From CAZUDI01 sp964618975 (lineage in GTDB: Bacteria; Desulfobacterota; Desulfomonilia; UBA1062), in contig CAZUDI010000005.1 in the NCBI GenBank assembly GCA_964618975.1, forward strand, positions 1-64,000: DNA of 64,000 nt, in the 5' to 3' direction. Both the position numbers and the translations under genes were made by a program. This document shows positions 1 to 8,194 of the stretch, one piece after another. The first letter of the stretch is position 1, and each line of letters starts with the position of its first letter. A model generated the notes under the pieces. It was not told the DNA's origin, made no database searches, and saw only the letters and a program-made list of their open reading frames with translations.

Positions 1-680
1 TTTTCGAACTGCTCGACACCCTGCTCGACGTGGACTACTGCCTCCTCGTCCAGCGCGACAACCGCTTCAAGAAGCACATCCGCTACGCCCTGACCCACTT
101 CCACGTCAAGATCGACTGGCCCATCTCCGAGGCCGCCGAGGACCTCGCCAAGGAGTTGCGCTATATCTCCAAGAACCTCTACGAGAAGGGCGAGCGCTAC
201 GCCGATACCCTGCAGCAGAAGCTGTTCGAGTACTACGGCTGCCATCATCAGGCCACCGGAGGCCGCCGCACGGCCGCCCTCATCGGTTCCCAGTACCTCA
301 AATCCATCCCCGGCCTCTCCACCACCTACGTATCCAGTTCCGAGACCCGCACGCTGACACGCTACTCCGAAAAGGGCGTGGGCCGCTATGCCGTCATACG
401 CATCGACAGGGACTATGCCACCCAGATCATGGAGATGAACCAGATCAGCCCCAAGGCCTTCAAACAGGGCTATGCCCTGGCAGAAAGGGAGGACGCCTAT
501 GACGTCATCCTCTTCGTCACCTACAAGCACACCGAGTGGGGGCTGCCACCCTCCGACGGCAAGCTGCGCATCCTGAAGCCGGACTACAGCTGGCTGGCCG
601 TCGACAAGGAAATGCTCCTGCCGCTGCCCAATTCGGTCAGCTTCAGCCCCCTACCGGTCAAGTGCGTCTACCGAACATGA
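1..680 (+). CDS. Hypothetical protein, 5' end cut by window edge
   Basis: The reading frame is open from base 3 and ends at TGA 678-680, so the true start lies upstream; the GTG at 30 is only an internal candidate. About 226 residues are visible. The chain is soluble-looking, with no signal peptide or membrane segment, is rich in charged and aromatic residues, and includes a mixed helical part (residues about 20-75) followed by alternating strands. I do not recognise the family. It lies 18 bases upstream of folD on the same strand and may share its transcript. Codon use matches the neighbours, so it is probably a real gene. Confidence 0.6.
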   Translation, partial: FELLDTLLDVDYCLLVQRDNRFKKHIRYALTHFHVKIDWPISEAAEDLAKELRYISKNLYEKGERYADTLQQKLFEYYGCHHQATGGRRTAALIGSQYLKSIPGLSTTYVSSSETRTLTRYSEKGVGRYAVIRIDRDYATQIMEMNQISPKAFKQGYALAEREDAYDVILFVTYKHTEWGLPPSDGKLRILKPDYSWLAVDKEMLLPLPNSVSFSPLPVKCVYRT

Positions 681-698
681 ACGAGAGCGGAGGTTCCC

Positions 699-1544
699 AT
701 GGCGAGCATCATTGACGGAAAGGCCCTGTCCCAGAAGAAACGCGAGCTCATCGCCGAAGGCGTGGCCTCCTTCAGGGCGCAGCACGAGCGCGCCCCGGGG
801 CTGGCCGTAATCCTGGTGGGGGACGACCCGGCCAGCGATATCTATGTACGCAACAAGAAGCGTGGCTGCGAGCAGTGCGGCATCCTTTCCTTCGCCCACC
901 ACCTGCCGGCGGACACCCCCCAGGACAGGCTCCTGGGTCTCATCGCCGAACTCAACGCCGACAAGGCGGTGGATGGCATCCTCGTGCAGCTGCCTCTGCC
1001 CGCGCACATCCGCGAACGTGAGGTACTGCTGGCCATCGATCCCGCCAAGGACGTGGACGGGTTTCACCCCTACAACATGGGTCGCCTCCTCATGGGCGAG
1101 CCCACCCTGTTGCCCTGCACCCCGGCGGGCATCATGTACATGCTCGACGAGCATGGCGTGGCGCTCGAAGGCCAGCAGGCCGTGGTCGTGGGCCGCAGCA
1201 ATATCGTGGGCAAACCCATGGCGCTGCTGCTCATGATGCGCCACGCCACGGTCACCATCTGCCACAGCCGCACGCGCAACCTGAAGGCCCTCGTCGGCGG
1301 CGCCGACATCGTGGTGGCGGCCGTAGGCCGGGCCGAGATGATCCGCGGAGACTGGATCAAGGAAGGCGCCACGGTCATCGATGTGGGCATGAACCGCACC
1401 GCCGACGGGCTCAGGGGCGATGTGGCCTTTGCCGAGGCAGAGAAGCGCGCCGCGCTCATCACCCCGGTCCCCGGGGGGGTCGGTCCTATGACCATCACCA
1501 TGCTGCTCGAAAACACCCTGATCGCGGCTACGGCCCATGGGTGA
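699..1544 (+). CDS. folD: Bifunctional methylenetetrahydrofolate dehydrogenase/methenyltetrahydrofolate cyclohydrolase
   Basis: This cytoplasmic enzyme interconverts 5,10-methylene-, 5,10-methenyl- and 10-formyl-tetrahydrofolate with NAD(P). The 281 residues match the usual FolD length. Visible family marks are the catalytic Tyr49/Lys53 region (SDIYVRNKK), the QLPLP motif near residue 97, the DVDGFHP motif near 118, the nucleotide-binding GRSNIVGKP segment, and the C-terminal TPVPGGVGPMT signature. The ATG at 699 follows a CGGAGG ribosome site. It precedes the glycine cleavage genes, which deliver methylene-THF, so the group forms a one-carbon module. Confidence 0.97.
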   Translation: MASIIDGKALSQKKRELIAEGVASFRAQHERAPGLAVILVGDDPASDIYVRNKKRGCEQCGILSFAHHLPADTPQDRLLGLIAELNADKAVDGILVQLPLPAHIREREVLLAIDPAKDVDGFHPYNMGRLLMGEPTLLPCTPAGIMYMLDEHGVALEGQQAVVVGRSNIVGKPMALLLMMRHATVTICHSRTRNLKALVGGADIVVAAVGRAEMIRGDWIKEGATVIDVGMNRTADGLRGDVAFAEAEKRAALITPVPGGVGPMTITMLLENTLIAATAHG

Positions 1545-1613
1545 GGCCAGGGATCCCCTCGAACCAGACAATTGCGCCGCGGACAAACCCGCGCGTGCAG
1601 AGGAGATGCATGT

Positions 1614-2687
1614 ATGAAGACGCCTCTGTATCCTTCCCACCTCGCGGCACAGGCCAGGATGGTGGATTTCCACGGGTGGGAGATGCCGGTGTGGTACCAG
1701 GGCATCACGGCCGAGCATATGGCCACGCGCACGCAGTGCGGGTTGTTCGACGTCAGTCACATGGGGGAGTTTCATGTAGACACGCCCGCGGGCGTAAAGC
1801 TCCTCAATGAACTGCTGACCATTGACGTATACAGCATGCCTCCCGGAAAGGTACGCTATACCTTCCTGCTGAACGAAAAGGGCGGCATCATCGACGATCT
1901 CACCGTCTACTGTATCGTGCCCGGTGAGCGTTACATGCTCTGTGTGAACTCGGCCAACACCGAGCGCGATTTCGCCTGGATCATGCAGCACAACCGTGAA
2001 GGCGCCCCCCTGGAGGACCAGAGCGCCAACACCGCCATGCTCGCCCTGCAGGGCCCACTCTCGCCCGGGATCCTGAAGGACTGCACCGCCTTCGACCTCG
2101 AGCAGCTGTCCTTCTACACCTTCGCCTCCCACCGCAGCCGTGACTTCGGCGAACTCATGATCTCGCGCACCGGTTACACCGGGGAGTGCGGGGTGGAAAT
2201 CTTCATGGATGTGCCGCAGGCCCCCTCCCTGTGGGAGGCCTTCCTCAGGGCCGGGGCCACGCCCTGCGGCCTGGGGGCGCGCGACACGCTGCGCCTCGAG
2301 ATGGGCTACCCCCTTCACGGCAACGACATCACGGAGGATACCACCCCGCTCGAGGCCGGGCTTGCCTTTGCCGTGGAGATGGACAAACCCGCCTTCATGG
2401 GCCGCGAAGCGCTCCTGCAACAGCAGGGCCAGGGCCTGCAGAGGGCCCTTAAGGGGATCAGGCTCCTGGAGCGCGGCGTGCCCCGCCAGGGATACATCTG
2501 CCAGCAGAGAGACAGGGTGGTGGGGCGCATCACCTCGGGTAGCATCTCGCCGGTTCTGAACCAGGGCATCGCCCTGGCATACCTGGATACCAGCCTGCGT
2601 CACGACGAACGACTGGACGTCATGGTGCGCACACGACGCGTGAGCGCCCAGGTGGTAAAAACCCCTTTTGTCGGGACCGGCAAATAG
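1614..2687 (+). CDS. gcvT: Glycine cleavage system T protein (aminomethyltransferase)
   Basis: GcvT takes the aminomethyl group from lipoyl-GcvH, releases ammonia and makes methylene-THF. The start is set at ATG 1614 because AGGAG (1601-1605) lies eight bases upstream and the protein then begins with the family's typical MKTPLYPSH; the frame is open further upstream from 1572 without support. The 357 residues are normal for the family. The folate-binding domain runs through DVSHMGEF and the RTGYTGECGVE motif, and the C-terminal barrel contains the GRITSGSISP stretch. Its neighbours folD and gcvH fit the pathway. Confidence 0.96.
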   Translation: MKTPLYPSHLAAQARMVDFHGWEMPVWYQGITAEHMATRTQCGLFDVSHMGEFHVDTPAGVKLLNELLTIDVYSMPPGKVRYTFLLNEKGGIIDDLTVYCIVPGERYMLCVNSANTERDFAWIMQHNREGAPLEDQSANTAMLALQGPLSPGILKDCTAFDLEQLSFYTFASHRSRDFGELMISRTGYTGECGVEIFMDVPQAPSLWEAFLRAGATPCGLGARDTLRLEMGYPLHGNDITEDTTPLEAGLAFAVEMDKPAFMGREALLQQQGQGLQRALKGIRLLERGVPRQGYICQQRDRVVGRITSGSISPVLNQGIALAYLDTSLRHDERLDVMVRTRRVSAQVVKTPFVGTGK

Positions 2688-2702
2688 GCTATAGGAAAAA
2701 GG

Positions 2703-2728
2703 CGCTCCCCCGAAAAAACGGGGGAGCG
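2703..2728. other. Perfect 10-bp stem-loop between gcvT and gcvH
   Basis: CGCTCCCCCG (2703-2712) pairs with CGGGGGAGCG (2719-2728) around an A6 loop. No T-run follows on the plus strand, so it is unlikely to end transcription fully; it may stabilise or process the gcv mRNA and set the GcvH level relative to GcvT. On the minus strand it is followed by a short T5 run, but no gene there needs a terminator. Confidence 0.5.
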
Positions 2729-2806
2729 AAGCGAGCCGAGGAGCACCGGGATGGAGCCGACGATCCCGCCCCCTTCTCGGAATATATCATGTATGTGAGG
2801 GGAGAG

Positions 2807-3196
2807 ATGAATATTCCTGACAACCTGCGGTATACAAAGGATCATGAGTGGGTACGCATCGATGGGGATAGCATCCACGTGGGCATCACCGACTATGCCC
2901 AGAATGAGCTCGGCGATATCGTCTTTGTCGAGTTTCTCGAAGAGGGCTCCATCGTCTCCCAGGGCGACAGCTTCGGCACGGTGGAATCGGTCAAGGCGGT
3001 ATCCGACCTGTATGTCCCGGCCGGAGGGACCATCACCGAGATCAACTCCGACCTCATGGACGCCCCCGAACTGGTCAACCAGGACTGCTACGGCGACGCC
3101 TGGATGATCATCATCGAGCTCGACGACCCGGCTGAGCTGGACGAACTCATGGATGCCGGGGCCTACGCCGAGTACCTCGCCCAAGAGGCCTCGTAG
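2807..3196 (+). CDS. gcvH: Glycine cleavage system H protein (lipoyl carrier)
   Basis: GcvH carries the aminomethyl group on a lipoyl-lysine between the P and T proteins. The lipoylation site is Lys63 in the ESVKAVSD motif, close to the usual Lys64. I chose ATG 2807 because it gives 129 residues, the family length, and starts MNIPDNLRYTKDHEW; a GGGGAG purine run lies just upstream. The in-frame ATG 2789 would add six residues and has no ribosome site. The stop codon at 3194-3196 directly abuts the gcvPA start, indicating translational coupling. Confidence 0.96.
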   Translation: MNIPDNLRYTKDHEWVRIDGDSIHVGITDYAQNELGDIVFVEFLEEGSIVSQGDSFGTVESVKAVSDLYVPAGGTITEINSDLMDAPELVNQDCYGDAWMIIIELDDPAELDELMDAGAYAEYLAQEAS

Positions 3197-4498
3197 ATGC
3201 CCCCGTTGCGACCTACGGATTCCGACCTGAACACCCTCCTGACCACCATCGGGATCGAGTCTCCCGATGAGGTCTTCGCCTCCATCCCCGCCGCGCTGCG
3301 GCTGGAGGGCGAAGCGGACCTCCCCGGCCCCCTGGACGAGGAACGCCTGCGCATGTCGTTCCAGGCCATGCCTTCCAGGATCTGCTTCGCCGGCGGGGGC
3401 GTGTACCGCCACCATATCCCGGCCGTGGTGGATGCCCTGAGCTCCCGCCAGGAGTTCTACACGGCCTATACCCCCTACCAGCCGGAGGTCAGCCAGGGCA
3501 CCCTGCAAACCATCTTCGAGTTCCAGAGCATGCTGGCCGACCTGTGCGGCATGGAACTGGCCAACGCCTCGATGTACGACGGCGCCACGGCCCTGGCCGA
3601 GGCGGCCCGCATGGCCCTCAGAAACAGACGGATCCGCCGCATCCTCGTCACCCGGGCCACACACCCCTCCTACCGCGCCGTACTCTCCACCTACCTCAGG
3701 CACGCCCGGGGGATCGAGATTCAGGAGATTCCCTTCGACCCCGCCACGGGACAGCTCGACCTGGAGCGCCTGGCCCCTCTCGCCGGCGAGGATACAGCCT
3801 TCTTCGTGCAGCACCCCAACTACTTCGGTGTGCTCGAACCTATGGAAGACCTCGCCCCCCTCGCCGCCCAATGCGGTTTCTGGGGCATGGTCGTGTGCGA
3901 GGCGGTGAGCCTGGGCCTGCTCAAACCGCCGGGCGCCTACGGTCCGCAGGTGGTCCTCGGCGAGGCACAGTCCTTCGGCAATCCCCCCGGCGCCGGCGGG
4001 CCCCTGCTCGGTTTCTTCTGCACCAGGAAGGAATTCGTGCGACACATGCCCGGCAGGCTCGTGGGACAGACCTGCGACCGCCAGGGGAGAAGGGCCTTCT
4101 GCCTGACCCTGGCCACCCGCGAACAGCATATCCGCCGTGACAAGGCCACCTCGAATATCTGCACCAATCAGGGGCTCTGCGCCCTGCGTGCCGCGATCCA
4201 CCTGAGCGCCCTGGGGCCTCGGGGTTTAAGGCAAGTCGCCGTGCAGTGCGCCAGCGGGGCTTCCTACCTGAAGGGGCTCCTTTGCGAAAAAGGCATCGCG
4301 CCGGTCTTTGACGCCCCGGTCTTCCATGAATTCGTGGTGCGCCTCAGCGACCCCCAGCGCCAGGCCCTCCTGCGGGAAGGGATCGTCCCTGGCATCCCCC
4401 TGCCCCCCCACTACCCCGAAATCTCTGACGGGCAGCTCATCACCGTGACCGAAATGAATACCCCCAAGGAGTGTACATGTCTGGCGAATCTCTTGTGA
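3197..4498 (+). CDS. gcvPA: Glycine dehydrogenase (decarboxylating) subunit 1
   Basis: This is the N-terminal half of the split P protein. With GcvPB it decarboxylates glycine and loads the aminomethyl group onto GcvH. The 433 residues match subunit 1 and include the family segments FAGGGVYRHHIP, FYTAYTPYQPEVSQGTLQ and GMELANASMYDG. It lacks the PLP lysine, which is in subunit 2. ATG 3197 begins immediately after the gcvH stop (TAGATG), and the 3' end overlaps gcvPB by 22 bases, so the two subunits are probably made in fixed ratio. Confidence 0.96.
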   Translation: MPPLRPTDSDLNTLLTTIGIESPDEVFASIPAALRLEGEADLPGPLDEERLRMSFQAMPSRICFAGGGVYRHHIPAVVDALSSRQEFYTAYTPYQPEVSQGTLQTIFEFQSMLADLCGMELANASMYDGATALAEAARMALRNRRIRRILVTRATHPSYRAVLSTYLRHARGIEIQEIPFDPATGQLDLERLAPLAGEDTAFFVQHPNYFGVLEPMEDLAPLAAQCGFWGMVVCEAVSLGLLKPPGAYGPQVVLGEAQSFGNPPGAGGPLLGFFCTRKEFVRHMPGRLVGQTCDRQGRRAFCLTLATREQHIRRDKATSNICTNQGLCALRAAIHLSALGPRGLRQVAVQCASGASYLKGLLCEKGIAPVFDAPVFHEFVVRLSDPQRQALLREGIVPGIPLPPHYPEISDGQLITVTEMNTPKECTCLANLL

Positions 4499-5970
4499 GA
4501 CGGTTTCCGGAAATCGAGGAACCCCTGCTCATCGAGCGTAGCGCTGAGGGCCGAAACACGCATCTCTGCCCGGCGCCCTTTGCGGGATTCCCCCCCGACA
4601 ATCTGCCTCTCAATGAAACGCTGCCCGTTCTGCCCGACCTGTCCGAGACGGAGTGCGTGCGGCACTTCACACGCCTCTCGCGCCTGAACTACGGCGTCGA
4701 TCAGGGTATGTACCCCCTGGGATCGTGCACCATGAAATACAACCCCAAGATCGCCGAGGAGATCGCCCGCACCTTTGCCCCGATCCACCCCGCCGACCCC
4801 CGGGCCATGCCTGCAGTGCTTGCCTGCCTGTGGCAGCTCAAGACCTGCCTGCAGTCCCTCTGCGGACTACCGGAGGGCACCCTGTGGCCGGCGGCCGGGG
4901 CGCACGGGGAACTCACGGGCATGCTGATCATCAGGAAGGCCCTTGATGCGCGCTCCGAGCCCCGCTCAACGGTGCTCATCCCGGATACGGCCCATGGCAC
5001 CAACCCGGCATCCTGCACCATCGCCGGGTTCGAAACCCGCAACATTCCCTCCGGCCCGGACGGTACCCTGGAGGCCGCCACCGTAGCGGAACATCTGGAT
5101 GCGGACACAGCCGCCCTCATGATCACCAACCCCAACACCCTGGGCATATTCGAACGCGACATCGCACGCATCGCCGATCTGCTGCATGAAAACGGCTCCT
5201 ATCTGTACATGGACGGGGCCAACATGAACGCCCTCGTGGGCGTGGCGCGACCCGGAGACATGGGGGTCGACTGCCTGCACCTGAACCTGCACAAAACCTT
5301 CGGCACGCCCCACGGCGGCGGCGGTCCGGGCAGCGGACCGGTGCTGGTGACCTCACAGCTGGCGTCCTATCTTCCCGTGCCGCTGCTCGTGGAGGATGAA
5401 CCGGGCAGTTGTGTGCTGAAATGGGACGCCCCGCAGGGCATCGGTATGGTGCACACGTGCCTGGGCAATACGACCGTGCTCCTCAAGGCGCTGGTTAATA
5501 TCCTGAGCCTCGGACCTATAGGACTACGCCAGGGCGCCACCATGGCCTGTCTCAACGCCAACTATCTCAAACGCTGTCTGGAGAAGGATTTCGATCTGCC
5601 CTATGCCGCGGAAACCCTGCATGAATTCGTTCTCAGCGACCGGCGGCTCAAGACACACGACCTCACCACCATGGACGTAGCCAAGGCCTTGATGGATTAC
5701 GGATTCCACCCCCCCACGGTGTACTTCCCCCTGGTGGTCCCCGGCGCGCTCATGATCGAGCCTACCGAGACCGAATCACGGGAGGAGCTCGACCGTTTTG
5801 TCGATGCCATGCGTGGCATCGCGGCGGCGGCGGAAAGCGCACCCGAGAGCCTGCATGCGGCGCCCCAGTCAACGCCGGTGGAGCGGGTGGACGAGGTCCG
5901 GGCGGCCCGCAATCTGGTGCTCACCTGGAGGATGCATGAATCCCCCGGGAAAAGCCGGGTATCTAAATGA
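4477..5970 (+). CDS. gcvPB: Glycine dehydrogenase (decarboxylating) subunit 2
   Basis: This is the PLP-binding half of the split P protein, 497 residues. The cofactor lysine is Lys273 in the LNLHKTFGTPHGGGGPG motif, and PDTAHGTNPAS near residue 170 is also conserved. ATG 4477 is preferred over the in-frame GTG 4471 because AAGGAG (4466-4471) sits five bases upstream. The split P form is common in Firmicutes, archaea and many Desulfobacterota. The TGA stop overlaps the start of the ECF sigma factor gene (ATGA), which is an unusual partner for a gcv operon. Confidence 0.96.
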   Translation: MSGESLVRRFPEIEEPLLIERSAEGRNTHLCPAPFAGFPPDNLPLNETLPVLPDLSETECVRHFTRLSRLNYGVDQGMYPLGSCTMKYNPKIAEEIARTFAPIHPADPRAMPAVLACLWQLKTCLQSLCGLPEGTLWPAAGAHGELTGMLIIRKALDARSEPRSTVLIPDTAHGTNPASCTIAGFETRNIPSGPDGTLEAATVAEHLDADTAALMITNPNTLGIFERDIARIADLLHENGSYLYMDGANMNALVGVARPGDMGVDCLHLNLHKTFGTPHGGGGPGSGPVLVTSQLASYLPVPLLVEDEPGSCVLKWDAPQGIGMVHTCLGNTTVLLKALVNILSLGPIGLRQGATMACLNANYLKRCLEKDFDLPYAAETLHEFVLSDRRLKTHDLTTMDVAKALMDYGFHPPTVYFPLVVPGALMIEPTETESREELDRFVDAMRGIAAAAESAPESLHAAPQSTPVERVDEVRAARNLVLTWRMHESPGKSRVSK

Positions 5971-6575
5971 ATAGTAACAACAAAAAGACTGTCGCGGATG
6001 CCGACTTGGTAAGCCGCATCAAACTGGGCGATACCGAGGCCATGGAGGAGATTGTGAAGCGGTACTCCAACAAGGTATACAACCTCGCCTATCACCTCAC
6101 CCGCGATGCCTCGGCCGCCGAAGAGATCATGCAGGAGGTCTTTCTGACCGTAATATCCAAGATCGGCACGCTGACCAACGACGCCTTCTTCTCCACCTGG
6201 CTCTATCGGGTCGCCACCAACGCCTCCTACGGCTTCCTGCGCAAGGAGAAGAAGTTCACGGACCATACCCCGGTGGAGGAACTGGAGAACGCCACCCCCC
6301 CCTCTTATGACTGGTCGACCCTGCCGGACGACATCCTCCTGTCCGACGAGAGCAAGACCATCCTGAAAGAGGCCATCGATTCCCTCTCGGAGACCATGCG
6401 TACCGTGGTGATCATGAAGGATGTGGAAGGGCTGAAGAACGAGGAAATCGCCCAGACCCTGGGACTGAGCGTGCCGGCCGTGAAATCACGGCTGCACCGG
6501 GGACGACTGATCCTCAGGGATGCGCTTTCGGACTACTTCAGCCGATACGAACCCTCTAACGGAGGTGCCGTATGA
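5967..6575 (+). CDS. ECF-family RNA polymerase sigma factor
   Basis: A 202-residue sigma-70 family protein of the ECF group. Region 2 covers about residues 18-90 (YSNKVYNLAYHLTRD, then FLTVISK and TWLYRVATNAS), a linker follows, and region 4 near 135-190 carries the helix-turn-helix KNEEIAQTLGLSVPAVKSRLHRGR. It would direct RNA polymerase to a small regulon under a stress or redox signal. It overlaps gcvPB by four bases and its anti-sigma gene by four bases, so it is translated from the gcv message. No ECF-type target promoter could be picked out by eye. Confidence 0.93.
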   Translation: MNSNNKKTVADADLVSRIKLGDTEAMEEIVKRYSNKVYNLAYHLTRDASAAEEIMQEVFLTVISKIGTLTNDAFFSTWLYRVATNASYGFLRKEKKFTDHTPVEELENATPPSYDWSTLPDDILLSDESKTILKEAIDSLSETMRTVVIMKDVEGLKNEEIAQTLGLSVPAVKSRLHRGRLILRDALSDYFSRYEPSNGGAV

Positions 6576-6811
6576 ATTGCAAGCTCTGCGCCGATCTGCT
6601 CCATGAATATGTAGAGCGCACCCTGTCGCCGGAGATGATCGAGGATCTGAACCGGCACCTCGAGAGGTGCGAGGCGTGTCGGGTCTTCGTGAAGACCTAC
6701 ATGCTGACCGTCACACTCTCCCGGAACGTGGAGACCCCCTGCTGCGTGAGTCCCGAGATGTTCGACCGTCTCAGAACCATACTCATCGACCGGCTGATAA
6801 ACAACAAGTAG
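6572..6811 (+). CDS. Soluble zinc-finger anti-sigma factor
   Basis: A 79-residue protein with the ZAS zinc-binding pattern: Cys6, then His29, Cys33 and Cys36 in the HLERCEACRVF stretch. Family members bind and silence a cognate ECF sigma factor, and some release it when the zinc thiols are oxidised. There is no transmembrane segment, so the protein is cytoplasmic and would sense an internal signal rather than the envelope. Extra cysteines (Cys3, Cys57, Cys58) could add redox chemistry. The four-base overlap with the sigma gene supports stoichiometric production. Confidence 0.88.
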   Translation: MNCKLCADLLHEYVERTLSPEMIEDLNRHLERCEACRVFVKTYMLTVTLSRNVETPCCVSPEMFDRLRTILIDRLINNK

Positions 6812-6916
6812 CCCGCGTCTTGGCCCGTGCCCCTGGCTGACGCTTCCGGTTTGGCCGATACCTTGCCGCCTTCCTGATAAGCCTTTAGTTTTTGACCGAT
6901 CTGCCGAAGAAACCAT

Positions 6917-6992
6917 CATGGGATGAACCCCCGGGCGGGCCATGCCCCCTCTTAAAGCCATATACGGCGGGGAAGGCGACCCAAGCGATTCA
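6917..6992 (+). repeat. Dispersed intergenic repeat, copy 1 (divergent)
   Basis: This stretch shows the order of elements shared with six other sites in the window: GGGATGAACCCC near the start, a GC-rich interrupted palindrome, CGGCGGGGAAG in the middle and AAGCGATT at the end. It lies between the anti-sigma gene and the response regulator gene and is the most degraded forward copy. Confidence 0.55.
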
Positions 6993-7025
6993 GATTTGTG
7001 AAAACTAAAATAAGAGAGCGCAACC

Positions 7026-8177
7026 ATGATCGATCCCAGACAGATGAGCGTGCTGATCGTTGACGATATGGAAAACATGTGCAAGTCCATCCGCAGCATG
7101 CTCATGGTATTGAAGCTCGGCAGCAAATTCTTCTATGCCTACAACGGCTTGGAGGCCTGGAAAATCCTAAAACGCGAGGAGATCGACCTAGCTATCGTGG
7201 ACTGGAACATGCCCGTGATGACCGGCGTGGAACTCCTGGGACGCATCCGGGATGACCGCAACCTGCGGGATATGCCCATCGTCATGGCCACGGCCGAGGC
7301 CAATGCCGAGATCGTGGCCGAGGCCGCCGAGTCGGACATCGACGCCTACATCCTCAAGCCGCTCACGGTGAAATCCCTGGGAGAAAAGATCGCCCAGGTG
7401 CTTGAAAAAGCCAACAACCCGCCCCCCGCGCTCAGTGTCCTGCGCAGTGCGCGGGCCCTCGAGGAATCCGGCGACCTCGTGGGGGCCATCGAGACCGCCC
7501 GTAAGGCCATGCATCTCGATCCCGGCACCTCGCGCCCCATCCGCGAACTGGGGTACCTCTATTTCAAGAAGGGCGAGCTGGGCGAGGCCAAGAAGTGGTT
7601 CCTGCAGGCGGTCGAGATAAACAAAAACGATGTCTTCGCCTTCCATTACCTGGGCGAAATCTACCTGAAACAGGACAATATCGACAAGGCGGCCAAATAC
7701 TTCAACCAGGCGGTACAGATCAGCCCCCGGCACCTCTCGCGCAGCATCGAATTCGGCAAAATCCTGATCCAGAAAGGACTGGTGCCCAAGGCGGAGAAGG
7801 TCTTCAGTATGGCCTTCGAGATCACGGAAGACCCTGCCGCCCTCAGGGAGGAGCTCGCCGACTTCTGCATACAGAACGCCGCCGTCGGCTATGCCGTCAA
7901 ACTCATGGAAAACATCGTCGCCCAGCATCCCACCCGGCACGATATCCTCTTCAAGCTGGGTCTGGCCAGCAAAAGGCTCGGCGAGATGCAGACTGCGCTT
8001 TCCTATTTCGGCCGGGCCGAAACCCTCGACAAGGAAAACAGCGAGATCAAGATGCAGATGGCTCAGACCTATCTGGCGCTCGACCAGAAGATCAGGGCCG
8101 AAAAGATGCTCATGGCGGTGCTGGACCATGACAAGAACAACAGCCAGGCCAGAGAACTTCTCAAGTCCTGCCTCTAA
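7026..8177 (+). CDS. Response regulator with TPR output region
   Basis: The 383 residues begin with a CheY-like receiver (about 8-125): acidic pair Asp13/Asp14, phosphate acceptor Asp59 in IVDWNMP, Thr89 and Lys111 in ILKPL. The rest (about 135-380) is a row of TPR units such as GELGEAKKWFLQAVEINK and DNIDKAAKYFNQAVQISP. There is no DNA-binding or enzymatic domain, so the output is most likely protein-protein contact. The histidine kinase gene follows within 20 bases and is the obvious phosphodonor. A TPR-effector receiver of this build is often seen in Desulfobacterota. Confidence 0.92.
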   Translation: MIDPRQMSVLIVDDMENMCKSIRSMLMVLKLGSKFFYAYNGLEAWKILKREEIDLAIVDWNMPVMTGVELLGRIRDDRNLRDMPIVMATAEANAEIVAEAAESDIDAYILKPLTVKSLGEKIAQVLEKANNPPPALSVLRSARALEESGDLVGAIETARKAMHLDPGTSRPIRELGYLYFKKGELGEAKKWFLQAVEINKNDVFAFHYLGEIYLKQDNIDKAAKYFNQAVQISPRHLSRSIEFGKILIQKGLVPKAEKVFSMAFEITEDPAALREELADFCIQNAAVGYAVKLMENIVAQHPTRHDILFKLGLASKRLGEMQTALSYFGRAETLDKENSEIKMQMAQTYLALDQKIRAEKMLMAVLDHDKNNSQARELLKSCL

Positions 8178-8194
8178 GAGGGGTGTACCCAGGG

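Noticed and set aside
651..2603. 650-codon open frame on the minus strand opposite folD and gcvT
   Set aside because: It lies antisense to two certain genes, has low-complexity Gly/His/Val-rich composition and no family motif; it is a by-product of high GC codon use.
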